Notes: generated from the letters alone by a model not told the origin. A DNA stretch of 64,000 bases from Syntrophaceae bacterium (GCA_018056765.1 JAGPFA010000001.1:144370-208369), one strand, 5' to 3'. Counted from the first letter of the stretch, positions 44,690 to 53,738 are shown. Translations and numbers: made by a program.

Positions 44690-44727
44690 AAAAAGCTCCC
44701 TGAAGGAATTTATCAGGGAGCTTTTTT
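44690..44727. terminator. Bidirectional intrinsic terminator
   Basis: A perfect stem of about 14 pairs, AAAAAGCTCCCTGA (44690-44703) with TCAGGGAGCTTTTT (44713-44726), and a 9-base loop. The A-run and T-run make it work on both strands, between the convergent thioesterase and OmpA-lipoprotein genes. Confidence 0.92.
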
Positions 44728-44743
44728 GTAAACGAGTGAAAGT

Positions 44744-46096
44744 TTATTCAGGTATGAAGTTGATGTCCACCCTACGGTTCTGTTGACGGCCTTGCTCTGT
44801 GTCGTTTGAAGCAGCCGGACGATGTATGCCCAGAGCTCTGAGCTCAACCTTGATATTTTTTCCTATTCCCGCATTCTGGGCCGCCGAGGCGACATTTGAG
44901 GCACGGTAGAAAGAAATCAACAGATTGGATGCTTCGCTTGAACCTGTGGAATCAGAAAAACCTTCAATGACAAGTGATCCTTTTTGCCCTCTTAATTTTG
45001 CAAGAAACGAATTGAGCTTTGCCATTTCCTGTGCTTTCAGCACCTTGCTGCCCGAGTCGAAGTAAAATGATCCGGAAAGTGCCGATGCTGATGCTTTTGC
45101 CGGTGGCATTTGAGGTGCTTTTGCCGCTTCGGTCACGGCAGGAGGTGCGGTTGCTGGTGCTGTTACGGGAGCTGATGCTGGTGCGGTCACAGGTGCTGGT
45201 GTCAGTGCCGCCTGAGCCTGGGCTGCTTCTCTTTTAGCGGCACAGGCTTTTCTCGATGCATAGCGGACACCGGGGATGGACTTGACTTCAACTGGTTTAT
45301 CCTCGGTGACGGCCGCAGCCTGCTGGGGCTCATCAGCGGCAGCTTCGGGAGTCTCGGTTGCCGCCGTGGGGGCAGGGGCGGGTGCCGGTTTCGCGGCAAA
45401 ATCTCTCAAGACGATGATCCGGTTATCCGGGTTTTCCTTGTTTGAAGCCCAAAGTTCATTGTCTTCTTCGACGTAAAATTTCCAGTCAACTTCTCCGCCA
45501 GGCTCTAAAACCCATGCGCAACAAACTTTATTGACGAACCCCGGCTCTCCTGAAGGGGTTTGGGGCGGGGTCTTTTCTTCCACCAGAGTGGCCAGATCGG
45601 CGCGGGTGGGGAGGCGCCAGTCATTCAGGCCGCCTACGTCGATAATTCCTACCGTATCGAGAACGTTAAGGGCGGTGATGTCAGAGACATTGTATATGTA
45701 CCATTGCAGGCCGGTCCTGGTGTCGACGATTGTTCCGTTGTTGAGTTGATTGAAGCGAATCTTGATCGGGGTGGCCAGATCGAGAGGCTCGCCTGCTTCC
45801 AGTGTTGTAATTCTTTTGGTAATATTGGTTTTCCAGTTTTCCGACAGGATGGTTATGTTGTATTCTGACACAGGTGCCAAACCTTTTATTTGAAAACTGC
45901 CGTCAGCGTCTGTTTTTGTTTCAAACTGTTCATAGCCCTGAGTAGGCTGGAGCTGCTTGAAGATCAGTGAAACACCCGGTACGGGCTTTCCTTTTCCATC
46001 GATGATTTTGCCCTGAACAGAGGCTGTCTTTTCGCCGCAGCCGAAAAAAAGCAGGCTGATCAGAAGCAAAAACGATAACCGGTACGCAATTTTCAT
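44744..46096 (-). CDS. Lipoprotein with carboxypeptidase-like, DUF1566 and OmpA domains
   Basis: A 450-residue outer-membrane lipoprotein (lipobox FFGC at about residue 20). Residues about 25-105 are a CarboxypepD regulatory-like beta domain (VQGKIIDGKGKPVPGVSLIF). Residues about 120-230 match DUF1566 (GLQWYIYNVSD, GLNDWRLPTRADLATL). An Ala/Pro/Thr-rich linker (about 235-340) leads to a C-terminal OmpA domain (SGSFYFDSGSKVLK, GFSDSTGSSEASNLLIS) that should bind peptidoglycan. This combination of modules is uncommon. Confidence 0.88.
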   Translation of the reverse strand: MKIAYRLSFLLLISLLFFGCGEKTASVQGKIIDGKGKPVPGVSLIFKQLQPTQGYEQFETKTDADGSFQIKGLAPVSEYNITILSENWKTNITKRITTLEAGEPLDLATPIKIRFNQLNNGTIVDTRTGLQWYIYNVSDITALNVLDTVGIIDVGGLNDWRLPTRADLATLVEEKTPPQTPSGEPGFVNKVCCAWVLEPGGEVDWKFYVEEDNELWASNKENPDNRIIVLRDFAAKPAPAPAPTAATETPEAAADEPQQAAAVTEDKPVEVKSIPGVRYASRKACAAKREAAQAQAALTPAPVTAPASAPVTAPATAPPAVTEAAKAPQMPPAKASASALSGSFYFDSGSKVLKAQEMAKLNSFLAKLRGQKGSLVIEGFSDSTGSSEASNLLISFYRASNVASAAQNAGIGKNIKVELRALGIHRPAASNDTEQGRQQNRRVDINFIPE

Positions 46097-46260
46097 GGTG
46101 ACTACTCCTTATTCAAGGTTGATTTGAACAACTTAATACACAATCGTTTAAACATTTTGGAAAATATTGCACAATCCTGTTAAATATTCAATAAAAAAAT
46201 AATTCAAAACCACTGCTCGCCTGCCTGAGGTTGTCCCCGACAAAAGACGACAGTCCGTGC

Positions 46261-46289
46261 TTGCCATGTTTTGTGAAATTCATTATAGA
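46261..46289 (+). promoter_or_regulatory. Sigma-70 promoter of the UPF0200-like gene
   Basis: TTGCCA (46261-46266) and TATAGA (46284-46289) are separated by 17 bases; the predicted start is about 22 bases before the ATG at 46319. A GGAG site (46309-46312) lies just before the ATG. Confidence 0.7.
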
Positions 46290-46318
46290 GCCAGGGGCAT
46301 AAAAAAAGGAGAATTGAA

Positions 46319-46846
46319 ATGAAAGTAATTGTCGTTACCGGAATGCCGGCAGCGGGGAAAAACATTGTTTGTCAATATGCCAGGACGCATGGCTACCCCT
46401 ACTTCTCAACAGGCGACATCGTGAGAGAGGAAATCAAAAAACTCGGCAGTCGTGGGGACGCCAAAACAGCCGCGAGGATATCAACACAAATTCGTGGCAG
46501 CGACGGACTTGGCGTTACACGCATGGCGGTGGACAGGGTTCTTGAGCAAAACTCACAACTGGTTTTTCTGGAGGGTGTCCGGTCCTGGCCGGAAGTGGAA
46601 TTCATAAGAAGTAAAGTTCCTGCCTGGCTGGTGGCGGTTGTCGCGCCAAAAGAGGAGAGACTCAAGCGCATAAGAAAAAGGGACAGGGAAGACGATTCAC
46701 CGCTGCATTTTAACGAACGGGACAAAAGGGAGATAGGATACGGCATTGCCGAGTGTATCGCCCTTGCCGATGCTTATCTTCTCAATAATGGAACAGTTGA
46801 CGAAGCGTTGGCGCAGATAGAAAAAATCGTCGCCGGTCTGAGGTGA
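46319..46846 (+). CDS. UPF0200-type P-loop nucleotide-binding protein
   Basis: A 175-residue P-loop protein similar to the archaeal UPF0200/adenylate-kinase-like family: TGMPAAGKNIVCQYARTHG, STGDIVREEIKK and FLEGVRSWPEVEFIRS. The Walker A position that is Ser or Thr in almost all P-loop kinases is Asn15 (GKN), which may weaken magnesium binding. Members are widespread in archaea but rare in bacteria, so horizontal transfer is a reasonable guess. Substrate unknown. It has its own promoter and faces the - strand pgm gene tail to tail. Confidence 0.8.
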   Translation: MKVIVVTGMPAAGKNIVCQYARTHGYPYFSTGDIVREEIKKLGSRGDAKTAARISTQIRGSDGLGVTRMAVDRVLEQNSQLVFLEGVRSWPEVEFIRSKVPAWLVAVVAPKEERLKRIRKRDREDDSPLHFNERDKREIGYGIAECIALADAYLLNNGTVDEALAQIEKIVAGLR

Positions 46847-46853
46847 CCAGGCC

Positions 46854-48188
46854 TCAGGCCAGCAGAGCTTCAACTTCCGCTTTTATTTTGTTGAGGCTCT
46901 CCGGTGACGAAGCTTCAAAGCGCAAAACGATGACCGGCTGAGTATTGGAACATCTTACAAGCGCCCATCCGTCTTCAAAAGGGACGCGTACTCCATCTAT
47001 ATCGATCACTCCCGGCGTGTTTCTGTAATGGTTCTTGATTTTTTCCACAATCCGCGCTTTTTGATCATCCGGGCAGTCGATGCGGATTTCCGGCGTGGAA
47101 AAAGTCCGGGGAATGTCCGCAAATAGTTCACTTATGCTTTTATCTGTCCGGGAGAGTATTTCCAGAAGCCTGGCTGCCGCGTAAATCGCGTCGTCATAAC
47201 CGAAATAACGGTCGGCAAAAAACAGGTGACCGCTCATCTCTCCACCCAGCAGGGCCTTTTCCTGTTTCATTTTAGCTTTGATCAGCGAGTGTCCCGCTTT
47301 CCACATCACCGGGTTTCCGGAATGTTGCCGAATCCCGTCATAGAGAACCTGTGAGCACTTTACTTCACCGATTATTGTCGCCCCGGGGTTGTCTTTCAAT
47401 ATGTCCCGGGCGAATAAAAGAAGCAGTTTGTCTCCCCAGATGATTTCACCTGTGTTACTGACCACTCCCAGGCGGTCAGCGTCTCCGTCAAAAGCTATTC
47501 CCAGATCTGCCTTCTTATTGGCCACCAGTGTGATTAAGTCCTGCAAATGTTCTTCTACCGTGGGGTCGGGGAAGTGATTCGGGAACGTGCCGTCCGGTTC
47601 ACAATAAATGCAGTGAAGCTCACAGCCTAATTTTTCTAAAATGGGCGTCGCGAATTTACCGCCCACACCGTTTCCGCCGTCGATGGCCACTTTTAATTTT
47701 TTATTGATATGAATATGGTCAAGAATGTAATTTTGGTAGCTTTCCGTTATGTCCTGCGAACGCCCGGAGCCCTTTCCGGAGACATACGCACCTGACTCCA
47801 TTATTTTACGCAGCTGCTGAATTTCCTGGCCGTGAATGGAATCATATCCAACGCATATTTTAAAGCCGTTAAATTCAGGAGGATTGTGACTGCCGGTGAC
47901 CATAACTCCCCCGCCTGTATCCAGGTGTCGGATAGAGTAATACAGCATGGGGGTGGCGCACAGACCGATATCGATGGTATCGATGCCGGCGGCATTGAGA
48001 CCCTGAATGAGATATTTTTGATAAGCATCAGAGCTCAGGCGGCAATCGCGGCCTATTGTCATTGTTTTAACATTGTTTGCCAGGGCGTAGGTGCCGATTG
48101 CCCGTCCGAGATTGACAACAAATATTTCATTGAGATCACGATCAACGATGCCACGTACATCATATTCTCGAAATACATGAGGATTCAT
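46854..48188 (-). CDS. Phosphomannomutase/phosphoglucomutase
   Basis: A 444-residue member of the AlgC/ManB family, interconverting hexose 6- and 1-phosphates for polysaccharide and LPS synthesis. The N-terminal FREYDVRGIV, the phosphoserine loop GGGVMVTGSHNPPEFNGFKI, the metal-binding IAFDGDADRLGVV and the sugar-binding GGEMSGHLFF are all present. The C-terminal phosphate-binding loop reads RCSNTQPVIVLRFEA. Length is standard. Confidence 0.95.
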   Translation of the reverse strand: MNPHVFREYDVRGIVDRDLNEIFVVNLGRAIGTYALANNVKTMTIGRDCRLSSDAYQKYLIQGLNAAGIDTIDIGLCATPMLYYSIRHLDTGGGVMVTGSHNPPEFNGFKICVGYDSIHGQEIQQLRKIMESGAYVSGKGSGRSQDITESYQNYILDHIHINKKLKVAIDGGNGVGGKFATPILEKLGCELHCIYCEPDGTFPNHFPDPTVEEHLQDLITLVANKKADLGIAFDGDADRLGVVSNTGEIIWGDKLLLLFARDILKDNPGATIIGEVKCSQVLYDGIRQHSGNPVMWKAGHSLIKAKMKQEKALLGGEMSGHLFFADRYFGYDDAIYAAARLLEILSRTDKSISELFADIPRTFSTPEIRIDCPDDQKARIVEKIKNHYRNTPGVIDIDGVRVPFEDGWALVRCSNTQPVIVLRFEASSPESLNKIKAEVEALLA

Positions 48189-48267
48189 ATTGGACTCCCT
48201 GATACGAAGAGATTTTATAAGCTGGAAGCTTAAAGCGCGCTGCTTATATATAATAAATCCTGATAAG

Positions 48268-48960
48268 TCAATCAGGGAAGGGGCGGGGCGCTAAATATGC
48301 AAGCAGATCTGCAGCTTGTGTCAAAACGACATTGGCGTGCGCCCGTGCGAAGTCAGCCTCCTGAAAATATCCGGTCAGGACGCCTGCCGTCAATGTGCCT
48401 CCGCGCCTGCCTGTTTCTATATCAAGCGGGTGGTCTCCGACCATTACGGAAAATTCAGCTGCGGCACCGAGCCTGTCGAGCGCAAGCTGAATTTGTTCAG
48501 GGTGGGGCTTCGCTTTGTGCACGTCCTCGCGTGTAATAACCACACGGCAATAAGAAGCGATATCGGGAAAAACTGTGCGCACCGCTTTGCGGCAGTTGCG
48601 TGTGATGATGCCGGTACGCACAGCAGCTTTATCCAGAGTTGCCAGCAGATGTTTTGTCGTCTCAAAAAGTTTACCCTTTTTTGCCGCTGCCACTTCAATC
48701 TCTTCGATGATACGATAGGCATCATTTCTGAAAACCTTTTCCTCATCGTTGCTTCGCTGCCCGATAATCTTAGCTGCCTCGTCGATGAGCTCCAGCACAT
48801 ATGACTGATTCAGACACGAATTATCAATCCCATGTGAGGTTATGAGTGCGCCGATGTCGCGTCGCATGCGGTTGAAGTCGATATTCAAAAGCGCAAGCGT
48901 GCCGTCAAAATCGAAAATAACCGTATTTACGAGCCGGTTTTTTATGGAAAGACAACCCAT
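48268..48960 (-). CDS. HAD-superfamily phosphatase (phosphoglycolate-phosphatase-like)
   Basis: A 230-residue HAD hydrolase. Motif I VIFDFDGTLALL, a helical cap (about residues 20-90), motif II TGIITRN, motif III Lys in HKAKPHPE and motif IV MVGDHPLDIETG are all present, so a phosphate-ester hydrolase is expected. Substrate is not clear. It starts 3 bases after the Nudix gene, within a YheT-Nudix-HAD operon. Confidence 0.9.
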   Translation of the reverse strand: MGCLSIKNRLVNTVIFDFDGTLALLNIDFNRMRRDIGALITSHGIDNSCLNQSYVLELIDEAAKIIGQRSNDEEKVFRNDAYRIIEEIEVAAAKKGKLFETTKHLLATLDKAAVRTGIITRNCRKAVRTVFPDIASYCRVVITREDVHKAKPHPEQIQLALDRLGAAAEFSVMVGDHPLDIETGRRGGTLTAGVLTGYFQEADFARAHANVVLTQAADLLAYLAPRPFPD

Positions 48961-48963
48961 ATT

Positions 48964-49797
48964 TCATCGGAGTCCTGTGGCGTAATGCTGAGGGATGGTT
49001 TTAAGGATTGTCCTAGAAGAGGTGGAAAAAGGCATTGGAGCGCCGTAAACGATCTGAAGAAAATTGGTCACAATGTGGAATGTCGCCCCCCAGAGGATAT
49101 CCTCATGTCCCTGGTCGCCGGGGATAACCATACATGGGAATGTGATATTATGGTGCAGATCGGATTCGTCTGAAGATTGGGTCAGGGTAAGCCTGGCATA
49201 GGAAGAGCTGTCAAAAAAGCGGCCTAAAGGAATTTCCAGGATTTTTTCCACCTCATGACTTGGCTTTTGTCTGTAGGGTTCTTTTATCAGGCAGACTACA
49301 GGGAAAATTGTACGTTCGAAAAAAGTCAGGGAATAAGAAGGCAGAGAACCAAGATAGACGACATTGAGGGGGCTCAGGCCGATTTCTTCCCATGATTCGC
49401 GAAGCGCGTTCATGAGATAAATCGCGATCAGTTCTTTGGTTACTTTGTCTGTGTGGGGCAGCTCGCAAAGAGGGGTATTGTCAATTCTGCGAATGAATCC
49501 GGTTTTGGCAAGAATATGGCTAAGCATTGTGTCGGTTGATTTTTCCAAAATGCCGCCCGGGCAGCTGATATCGCCCGCCTGTGCAACGTACTGTGAACGC
49601 TTGATGAGCTGAAAACAAAATTCAGTGCCGTTAAAATAAAGCAGCAGCACGACACCTGCTTCGAGATGTCTGGCTCCTTGAGAATTCGAGCTCAAGATAA
49701 AAGAATGTTTTTCCTGATAGTCCAACGGCTGGTTTTCCAGTCTTTTCATAGCCAGTAGCGGAAAATCATTTTGTTTACGCAAAATAGATAAATTCAT
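48964..49797 (-). CDS. Nudix hydrolase with an interrupted Nudix box
   Basis: A 277-residue protein most like the CoA pyrophosphatase (NudL) branch: FQLIKRSQYVAQAGDISCPGG, then ALRESWEEIGLSPLNVVYLG. The Nudix box normally spaces its first Gly 14 residues before the Arg of REUXEE; here GG81-82 and R133 are separated by about 50 residues, so about 37 residues are inserted within the box. The helix residues REswEEIG look intact. Substrate is a guess. It is 3 bases after the YheT-like gene. Confidence 0.85.
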   Translation of the reverse strand: MNLSILRKQNDFPLLAMKRLENQPLDYQEKHSFILSSNSQGARHLEAGVVLLLYFNGTEFCFQLIKRSQYVAQAGDISCPGGILEKSTDTMLSHILAKTGFIRRIDNTPLCELPHTDKVTKELIAIYLMNALRESWEEIGLSPLNVVYLGSLPSYSLTFFERTIFPVVCLIKEPYRQKPSHEVEKILEIPLGRFFDSSSYARLTLTQSSDESDLHHNITFPCMVIPGDQGHEDILWGATFHIVTNFLQIVYGAPMPFSTSSRTILKTIPQHYATGLR

Positions 49798-49799
49798 TT

Positions 49800-50789
49800 T
49801 TACTCTTCGGGGAGATCCCCGATTATCTCCATAATGGTATCATTATACCAGCGGCGGTGCGGAAACAAGTCGATAAAGCCGCAGTGCCCGCCGAATGACT
49901 GGTGCAATACCGTCAATAAAGGAACATTAACCAGTTGTTGAAAATCAGCTGCCGGAATAACCGGGTCGTCAGCCGCCGAAAATATTGTTACAGGTAGCTG
50001 AAGATCCTTAAAGGATTCTTTACCGAGTGTGTAGAGATTGAAATAATCGCGATACGAGGGGAATTCTGGGAAATATAGCATCATTTCCCGGGTGAGTTCC
50101 ATACAGGTTTTAGCGCTGAGCATAGGGGCAAAACTGTATTTGTCCGGAAAAAGCTTTTGTTTCTTTTTTAAGGAACGCTTCCATTTGTGGAGGAAATATT
50201 TTCTGTAGAACGCCGGTGCCTGGTCAATGGCCAGGGTTGTTTTATATGGATCCAGAGGTGGACTTACCGCGAAGACTCCTTTCAGGTTCCCCACCGGAGT
50301 TTGTGTGTGTTTAATCGCGATACGAAGGGAGAAATTGGCGCCGAGGGAAAAACCCAGCAGAAAAACGGGCAACTCTCCTGCTCTTTTAGCAATTACACTT
50401 ACAGCGTCTAAAGTTTCCTGCAGAAGTGCGCCATGGAAAAGCTCTTCATTGAGATGATGAGATTCACCGTGATCACGCAGATTAAGACGGCAGATCGAAA
50501 AGCCCCGGTTGTAAAAAAAAGTCCCGGCAGTCAGGACGTAGGCCGATGACGACGAGCCTTCCCAGCCATGAATAATAATCATCAATCCTCTCTGGCGCGG
50601 ATGGCGGGAATAGTGGGCAAGCAGTCTGGAGCCCGCCTGTGATTCTATGATGAGTTGCTGTTGGTTTTCCACGAACCCGCGGTGGGACGGCACGAGCAGC
50701 GCCGATGAGGCGAGGATTGATTGCAGATGGCGGTTTTTCAGAAATAACTTCGGAATAAAAGTGGATTGTTTTAAAGGTGTTTGGTTCAT
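49800..50789 (-). CDS. Alpha/beta hydrolase, YheT/EMB8 family
   Basis: A 329-residue hydrolase of the UPF0017 family. I start at the ATG at 50789; a TTG at 50819 has no better ribosome site. Family markers are the N-terminal FIPKLFLKNRHLQSILAS, the oxyanion-strand IIHGWEGSSSSAYV, the nucleophile LLGFSLGANFSLRIA and a C-terminal His in FGGHCGFIDL. The esterase substrate is unknown. First protein gene downstream of tRNA-Met. Confidence 0.88.
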   Translation of the reverse strand: MNQTPLKQSTFIPKLFLKNRHLQSILASSALLVPSHRGFVENQQQLIIESQAGSRLLAHYSRHPRQRGLMIIIHGWEGSSSSAYVLTAGTFFYNRGFSICRLNLRDHGESHHLNEELFHGALLQETLDAVSVIAKRAGELPVFLLGFSLGANFSLRIAIKHTQTPVGNLKGVFAVSPPLDPYKTTLAIDQAPAFYRKYFLHKWKRSLKKKQKLFPDKYSFAPMLSAKTCMELTREMMLYFPEFPSYRDYFNLYTLGKESFKDLQLPVTIFSAADDPVIPAADFQQLVNVPLLTVLHQSFGGHCGFIDLFPHRRWYNDTIMEIIGDLPEE

Positions 50790-50835
50790 TAAAATATTAT
50801 GGAAGAAGACCCCCGGCAACCCCCGGGTCTTAAAA

Positions 50836-50912
50836 TGGTGGCGGTGCCTGGATTCGAACCAGGGACACTACGGATATGAGCCGTATGCTCTGACCAACTG
50901 AGCTACACCGCC
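50836..50912 (-). tRNA. tRNA-Met (anticodon CAT)
   Basis: A 77-base cloverleaf on the - strand with encoded CCA. Acceptor GGCGGTG pairs with CACCGCC, anticodon stem TACGG/CCGTA, loop CTCATAT and T-loop TTCGAAT. A G1-C72 pair and the lack of the initiator's three G-C anticodon stem pairs point to elongator Met, though an Ile(CAT) species modified to lysidine cannot be excluded from sequence alone. Confidence 0.93.
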
Positions 50913-50953
50913 TTTAAGAGGTTGCGGCTTCCGGAAACATCGGAAAATTTCGT

Positions 50954-50981
50954 CCGGGAACGGGTGAAAAGCAGTTCCCGG
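50954..50981 (-). other. Hairpin in the tRNA-Met leader
   Basis: A perfect 8-base-pair stem CCGGGAAC/GTTCCCGG (50954-50961 and 50974-50981) with a 12-base loop lies between the promoter and tRNA-Met. It has no T-tract. It may be a processing or stability element in the pre-tRNA. Confidence 0.5.
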
Positions 50982-50994
50982 CAACCGCCCGGAC

Positions 50995-51023
50995 GCTATA
51001 TCTAAGAGCGATTCTTTTGTCAA
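50995..51023 (-). promoter_or_regulatory. Sigma-70 promoter of tRNA-Met
   Basis: On the - strand TTGACA (51018-51023) and TATAGC (50995-51000) are 17 bases apart and followed by a GC-rich discriminator (GTCCGGGCGG), typical of stable-RNA promoters under stringent control. Predicted start near 50988 gives a leader of about 76 bases. Confidence 0.8.
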
Positions 51024-51030
51024 TAGTTAT

Positions 51031-52749
51031 TCAGTCGGTTTCCTTAAGTTCATAAATCACAACCACGCTTCTGTCGCTGATGGCGGCCCCGACAGACTTA
51101 ACCAGTGCAAGAATGATCTTGGGCTTTCCGTCGTTGTCCAGATCCACAATGGCATAATCAGCGACGTAACCGTTTATTTTCTTGGTATGCCAGTTTTCGG
51201 CCAGACCGATGCCATCCCATTCCAGGTTATAGATTTCACTGGAAGTGAAAAGCTTGAGTTTTTTCAAAATGCGGCCTACTGAAGAAAGGTTCTTGATAAT
51301 AATCAATTCTTTTTTACCATCACCGTTGGTGTCAAAAGCCAAAATACGCTGGTTGGCAAAGGCGCTTTCCTGCTCGGTGGCTTCGTATGATTTGAGCTTT
51401 TCTTTATCGATATTGGCGATATAATTATTGCTTCCTCCGTATACCTCATCACTTCTGAACAGCAGCTCCGGTGGGGCAAAACCGAAGGTAAGAATCCTGC
51501 TCATTGTCTTGTGTGTTGGGGTCAGTACCAGCAAATAATCCAGTTCATCAAGGGCAATGATCTTTTCTTTCATGCCCGGCCCCAGGTCTTCAATGGCCAG
51601 GCCGTAAATAGACAGCCCCAGAGGGATGGCTTGTTTTTCCCCTTCTGTATATTTACCGTTTCTCCAGACTATCTCATAAATTTGCGTATGAAAAACTTTG
51701 TCAAATCCGTACGGTTGCCCCAGAAGCATCGGCATGCCCGAGGGCGTGTCAATCACCCGGAGAAAAAAGCGTATATTGGAGGCAATGGTTTTATATTCTC
51801 CGTCCTTGTACTGAATCACAAATGAGTTTAGTAATTTATCCCTGAGCGAGGTGACAATAATTTCCGGGATTCCGTCTTTATTTATATCCGCCACGTCTAC
51901 GGAGATGTATTGATCGTAGGACTTGCCGGCGATTTTTTTCAACAGAACAAGAGTCTCTTTTTCTTTCCGGTAAATAAAAATATTGTGTCGGTCAATGATG
52001 ACAATTTCCTTACGTCCGTCATTGTTGACATCTCCGATGGCCATGCCGACGAATTCCTGGCGGAATTCCTGACTCATCCAGAATCCTCTGCGATTTACCG
52101 GGTCGGTGGCGTTGATGAATTCGGGATTGATCATCGAAGTAAAGGTGCCTTTTCCGCCGCCTTTTTTCATACCGGCGATGACTTTGGCTTCTCTCGATGC
52201 GGTGCCGGACGGAGGTTGTGGCTTGTTGATTGATTGCGGCACGGGTACAGACGGGGCCGCTTCCTGCCGGGCCGAACCTCCGGTAATGTGCGCGACGATC
52301 TGCTGTGAAAAATCGTTGATTTTCGGGATTACTTCATCGAGTGTCTGTGACTGGGCAAAATAACTGATATCGGATTTGGCTGCGGCTATGTCGGTGAGTT
52401 TTCCGTCGATACTGATGCTGCCGCCGATTTTTGTAATACTTCCCCAGACGACATAGTGCGATTTGAGCTGCCTGCCTATTTTTTGCACATCGGCCGGGCT
52501 GAAATCTTTCTGACCGGTTTTGCCGAGCAGTTCCCGAACAACATTATCCGGGGTGACCTCGATGTTATCGGTTGACGACAGCCTGCTGGCGAGCATCTCC
52601 GTTATTCCCTGGCGCATATAGTCAATATTTTCGGCGCTGTGCACGGAAAAAGGAAGAACGGTTATTGTTTTTTTATCTGTGTCCGCAGCCGGTGCAGCGG
52701 CCGTAAGGCATGACAACAGCAAAATAATGATCGAAATAGTTTTTTTCAT
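51031..52749 (-). CDS. Exported FG-GAP/VCBS-repeat protein with TolB/CsgG-like N-domain
   Basis: A 572-residue protein with a signal peptide (about residues 1-20). Residues about 25-155 (ITVLPFSVHSAENIDYMRQG, LASRLSS, YVVWGSITKIGGSISIDGKLTDI) resemble TolB/CsgG-type lipoprotein-like alpha-beta domains. Later sections carry FG-GAP/VCBS-like calcium-binding motifs: GDVNNDGRKEIVIID, DINKDGIPEIIVTS, DTNGDGKKELIIIK and DLDNDGKPKIILAL, suggesting a beta-propeller. It is likely periplasmic or surface-exposed; no catalytic role is evident. Confidence 0.8.
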   Translation of the reverse strand: MKKTISIIILLLSCLTAAAPAADTDKKTITVLPFSVHSAENIDYMRQGITEMLASRLSSTDNIEVTPDNVVRELLGKTGQKDFSPADVQKIGRQLKSHYVVWGSITKIGGSISIDGKLTDIAAAKSDISYFAQSQTLDEVIPKINDFSQQIVAHITGGSARQEAAPSVPVPQSINKPQPPSGTASREAKVIAGMKKGGGKGTFTSMINPEFINATDPVNRRGFWMSQEFRQEFVGMAIGDVNNDGRKEIVIIDRHNIFIYRKEKETLVLLKKIAGKSYDQYISVDVADINKDGIPEIIVTSLRDKLLNSFVIQYKDGEYKTIASNIRFFLRVIDTPSGMPMLLGQPYGFDKVFHTQIYEIVWRNGKYTEGEKQAIPLGLSIYGLAIEDLGPGMKEKIIALDELDYLLVLTPTHKTMSRILTFGFAPPELLFRSDEVYGGSNNYIANIDKEKLKSYEATEQESAFANQRILAFDTNGDGKKELIIIKNLSSVGRILKKLKLFTSSEIYNLEWDGIGLAENWHTKKINGYVADYAIVDLDNDGKPKIILALVKSVGAAISDRSVVVIYELKETD

Positions 52750-52832
52750 ATCTTTTTCTCCTGCCCGGATAAGATCGAAACGTTTTGGAAACTAGCATTT
52801 AAGAAATCATAATTCAAGGTTGTTTTCCCCGG

Positions 52833-53492
52833 TTATGATTTTAAAGGGAGAACGTAAAAAATGACTGCGAAAAAATGGCAGGCGCTTCCGGACAAGACAA
52901 ACAGATGCCAGATCGCGTGATTGAAAGGCAATTTTTTCCAGGCATAAAAGACAACCCCCAGCGTGTAGGCCAGGCCGCCCGCGACAAGCCAGACAATGCC
53001 GCCGGGAGGCAGGGTTTCGGCCAGTGGTTTGATGGCAAAAATGATGATCCAGCCCATCAGGATGTAGGCTATGGGCGATAAAATCCTGAAACGATTCATG
53101 AAAAAGACTTTCAGGATCAGGCCGGAGACGGCCAGAAACCAGATTATCCCAAACAGCGTCCAGCCGATTGGCCCACGCAGGGTCACCAGAAGAAAAGGAG
53201 TGTATGTGCCCGCAATGAGAATATAGATGCAACAATGGTCGAAAATTCTAAAGATCTGCTTGACACGCGGCTTTTGAAAACCATGATATAAAGTTGAGGC
53301 TGTATAAAGAAGCAAGAGTGCGACACCAAAGACAGTTGAGCTCACTACATGGCTTGCCCCTCCGTGCATACTGGAAAAAACAATGAGCAGAACCAGCGCC
53401 GCAATGCTGAACAAAATACCTGTACCGTGAGTGATACAGTTTAACAGTTCCTCGCGGAAGGTATAATGAGTTGTTGGGTTTGACCGAAACAT
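52833..53492 (-). CDS. Hemolysin III (YqfA/PAQR) family membrane protein
   Basis: A 219-residue protein with seven predicted membrane helices and PAQR-family motifs: an N-terminal NCITHGTGILFSIAALVLL, LYTASTLYHGFQ, FRIFDHCCIYILIAGTYTPF and a C-terminal FNHAIWHLFVLSGSACHF. The Asp/His residues on several helices match the metal-binding site of the family. Physiological role in bacteria is not settled. It ends 84 bases upstream of the FG-GAP gene. Confidence 0.93.
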   Translation of the reverse strand: MFRSNPTTHYTFREELLNCITHGTGILFSIAALVLLIVFSSMHGGASHVVSSTVFGVALLLLYTASTLYHGFQKPRVKQIFRIFDHCCIYILIAGTYTPFLLVTLRGPIGWTLFGIIWFLAVSGLILKVFFMNRFRILSPIAYILMGWIIIFAIKPLAETLPPGGIVWLVAGGLAYTLGVVFYAWKKLPFNHAIWHLFVLSGSACHFFAVIFYVLPLKS

Positions 53493-53584
53493 AATTCTTA
53501 CCCGACGTATGGTTTATGACCGTTTATGCCCCGGTTTTTCTTTTGTCAACCGAAATTATGCCGAAACTTGTTGGGCGAAATGAA

Positions 53585-53614
53585 TTGACATGCTTTCACA
53601 ATTTCATATATAGC
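53585..53614 (+). promoter_or_regulatory. Sigma-70 promoter of citrate synthase
   Basis: TTGACA (53585-53590) is a perfect -35; TATATA (53607-53612, spacer 16) or TATAGC (53609-53614, spacer 18) serves as -10. The leader to the ATG at 53739 is about 120 bases with no strong terminator hairpin. Confidence 0.65.
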
Positions 53615-53738
53615 GCAAATAATTTTGAATGGGTTGTGCATGGAGGAAATGATCCTTACGTAAACACGGGGATTCATATGACGATGGAATATTTCCGGAT
53701 CGCCGGGAGTGACGGCCAAAACAGGCAGGGAGAAATAA

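Noticed and set aside
45000..45480. Frames on the + strand opposite the OmpA lipoprotein gene, rich in Leu, Val and Ala
   Set aside because: They are antisense shadows of the Ala/Pro-rich linker of the real gene.
50647..50901. Open frame on the + strand ending in RCLDSNQGHYGYEPYALTN
   Set aside because: This is again the antisense of a tRNA gene (tRNA-Met), plus the YheT-like gene, with no ribosome site.
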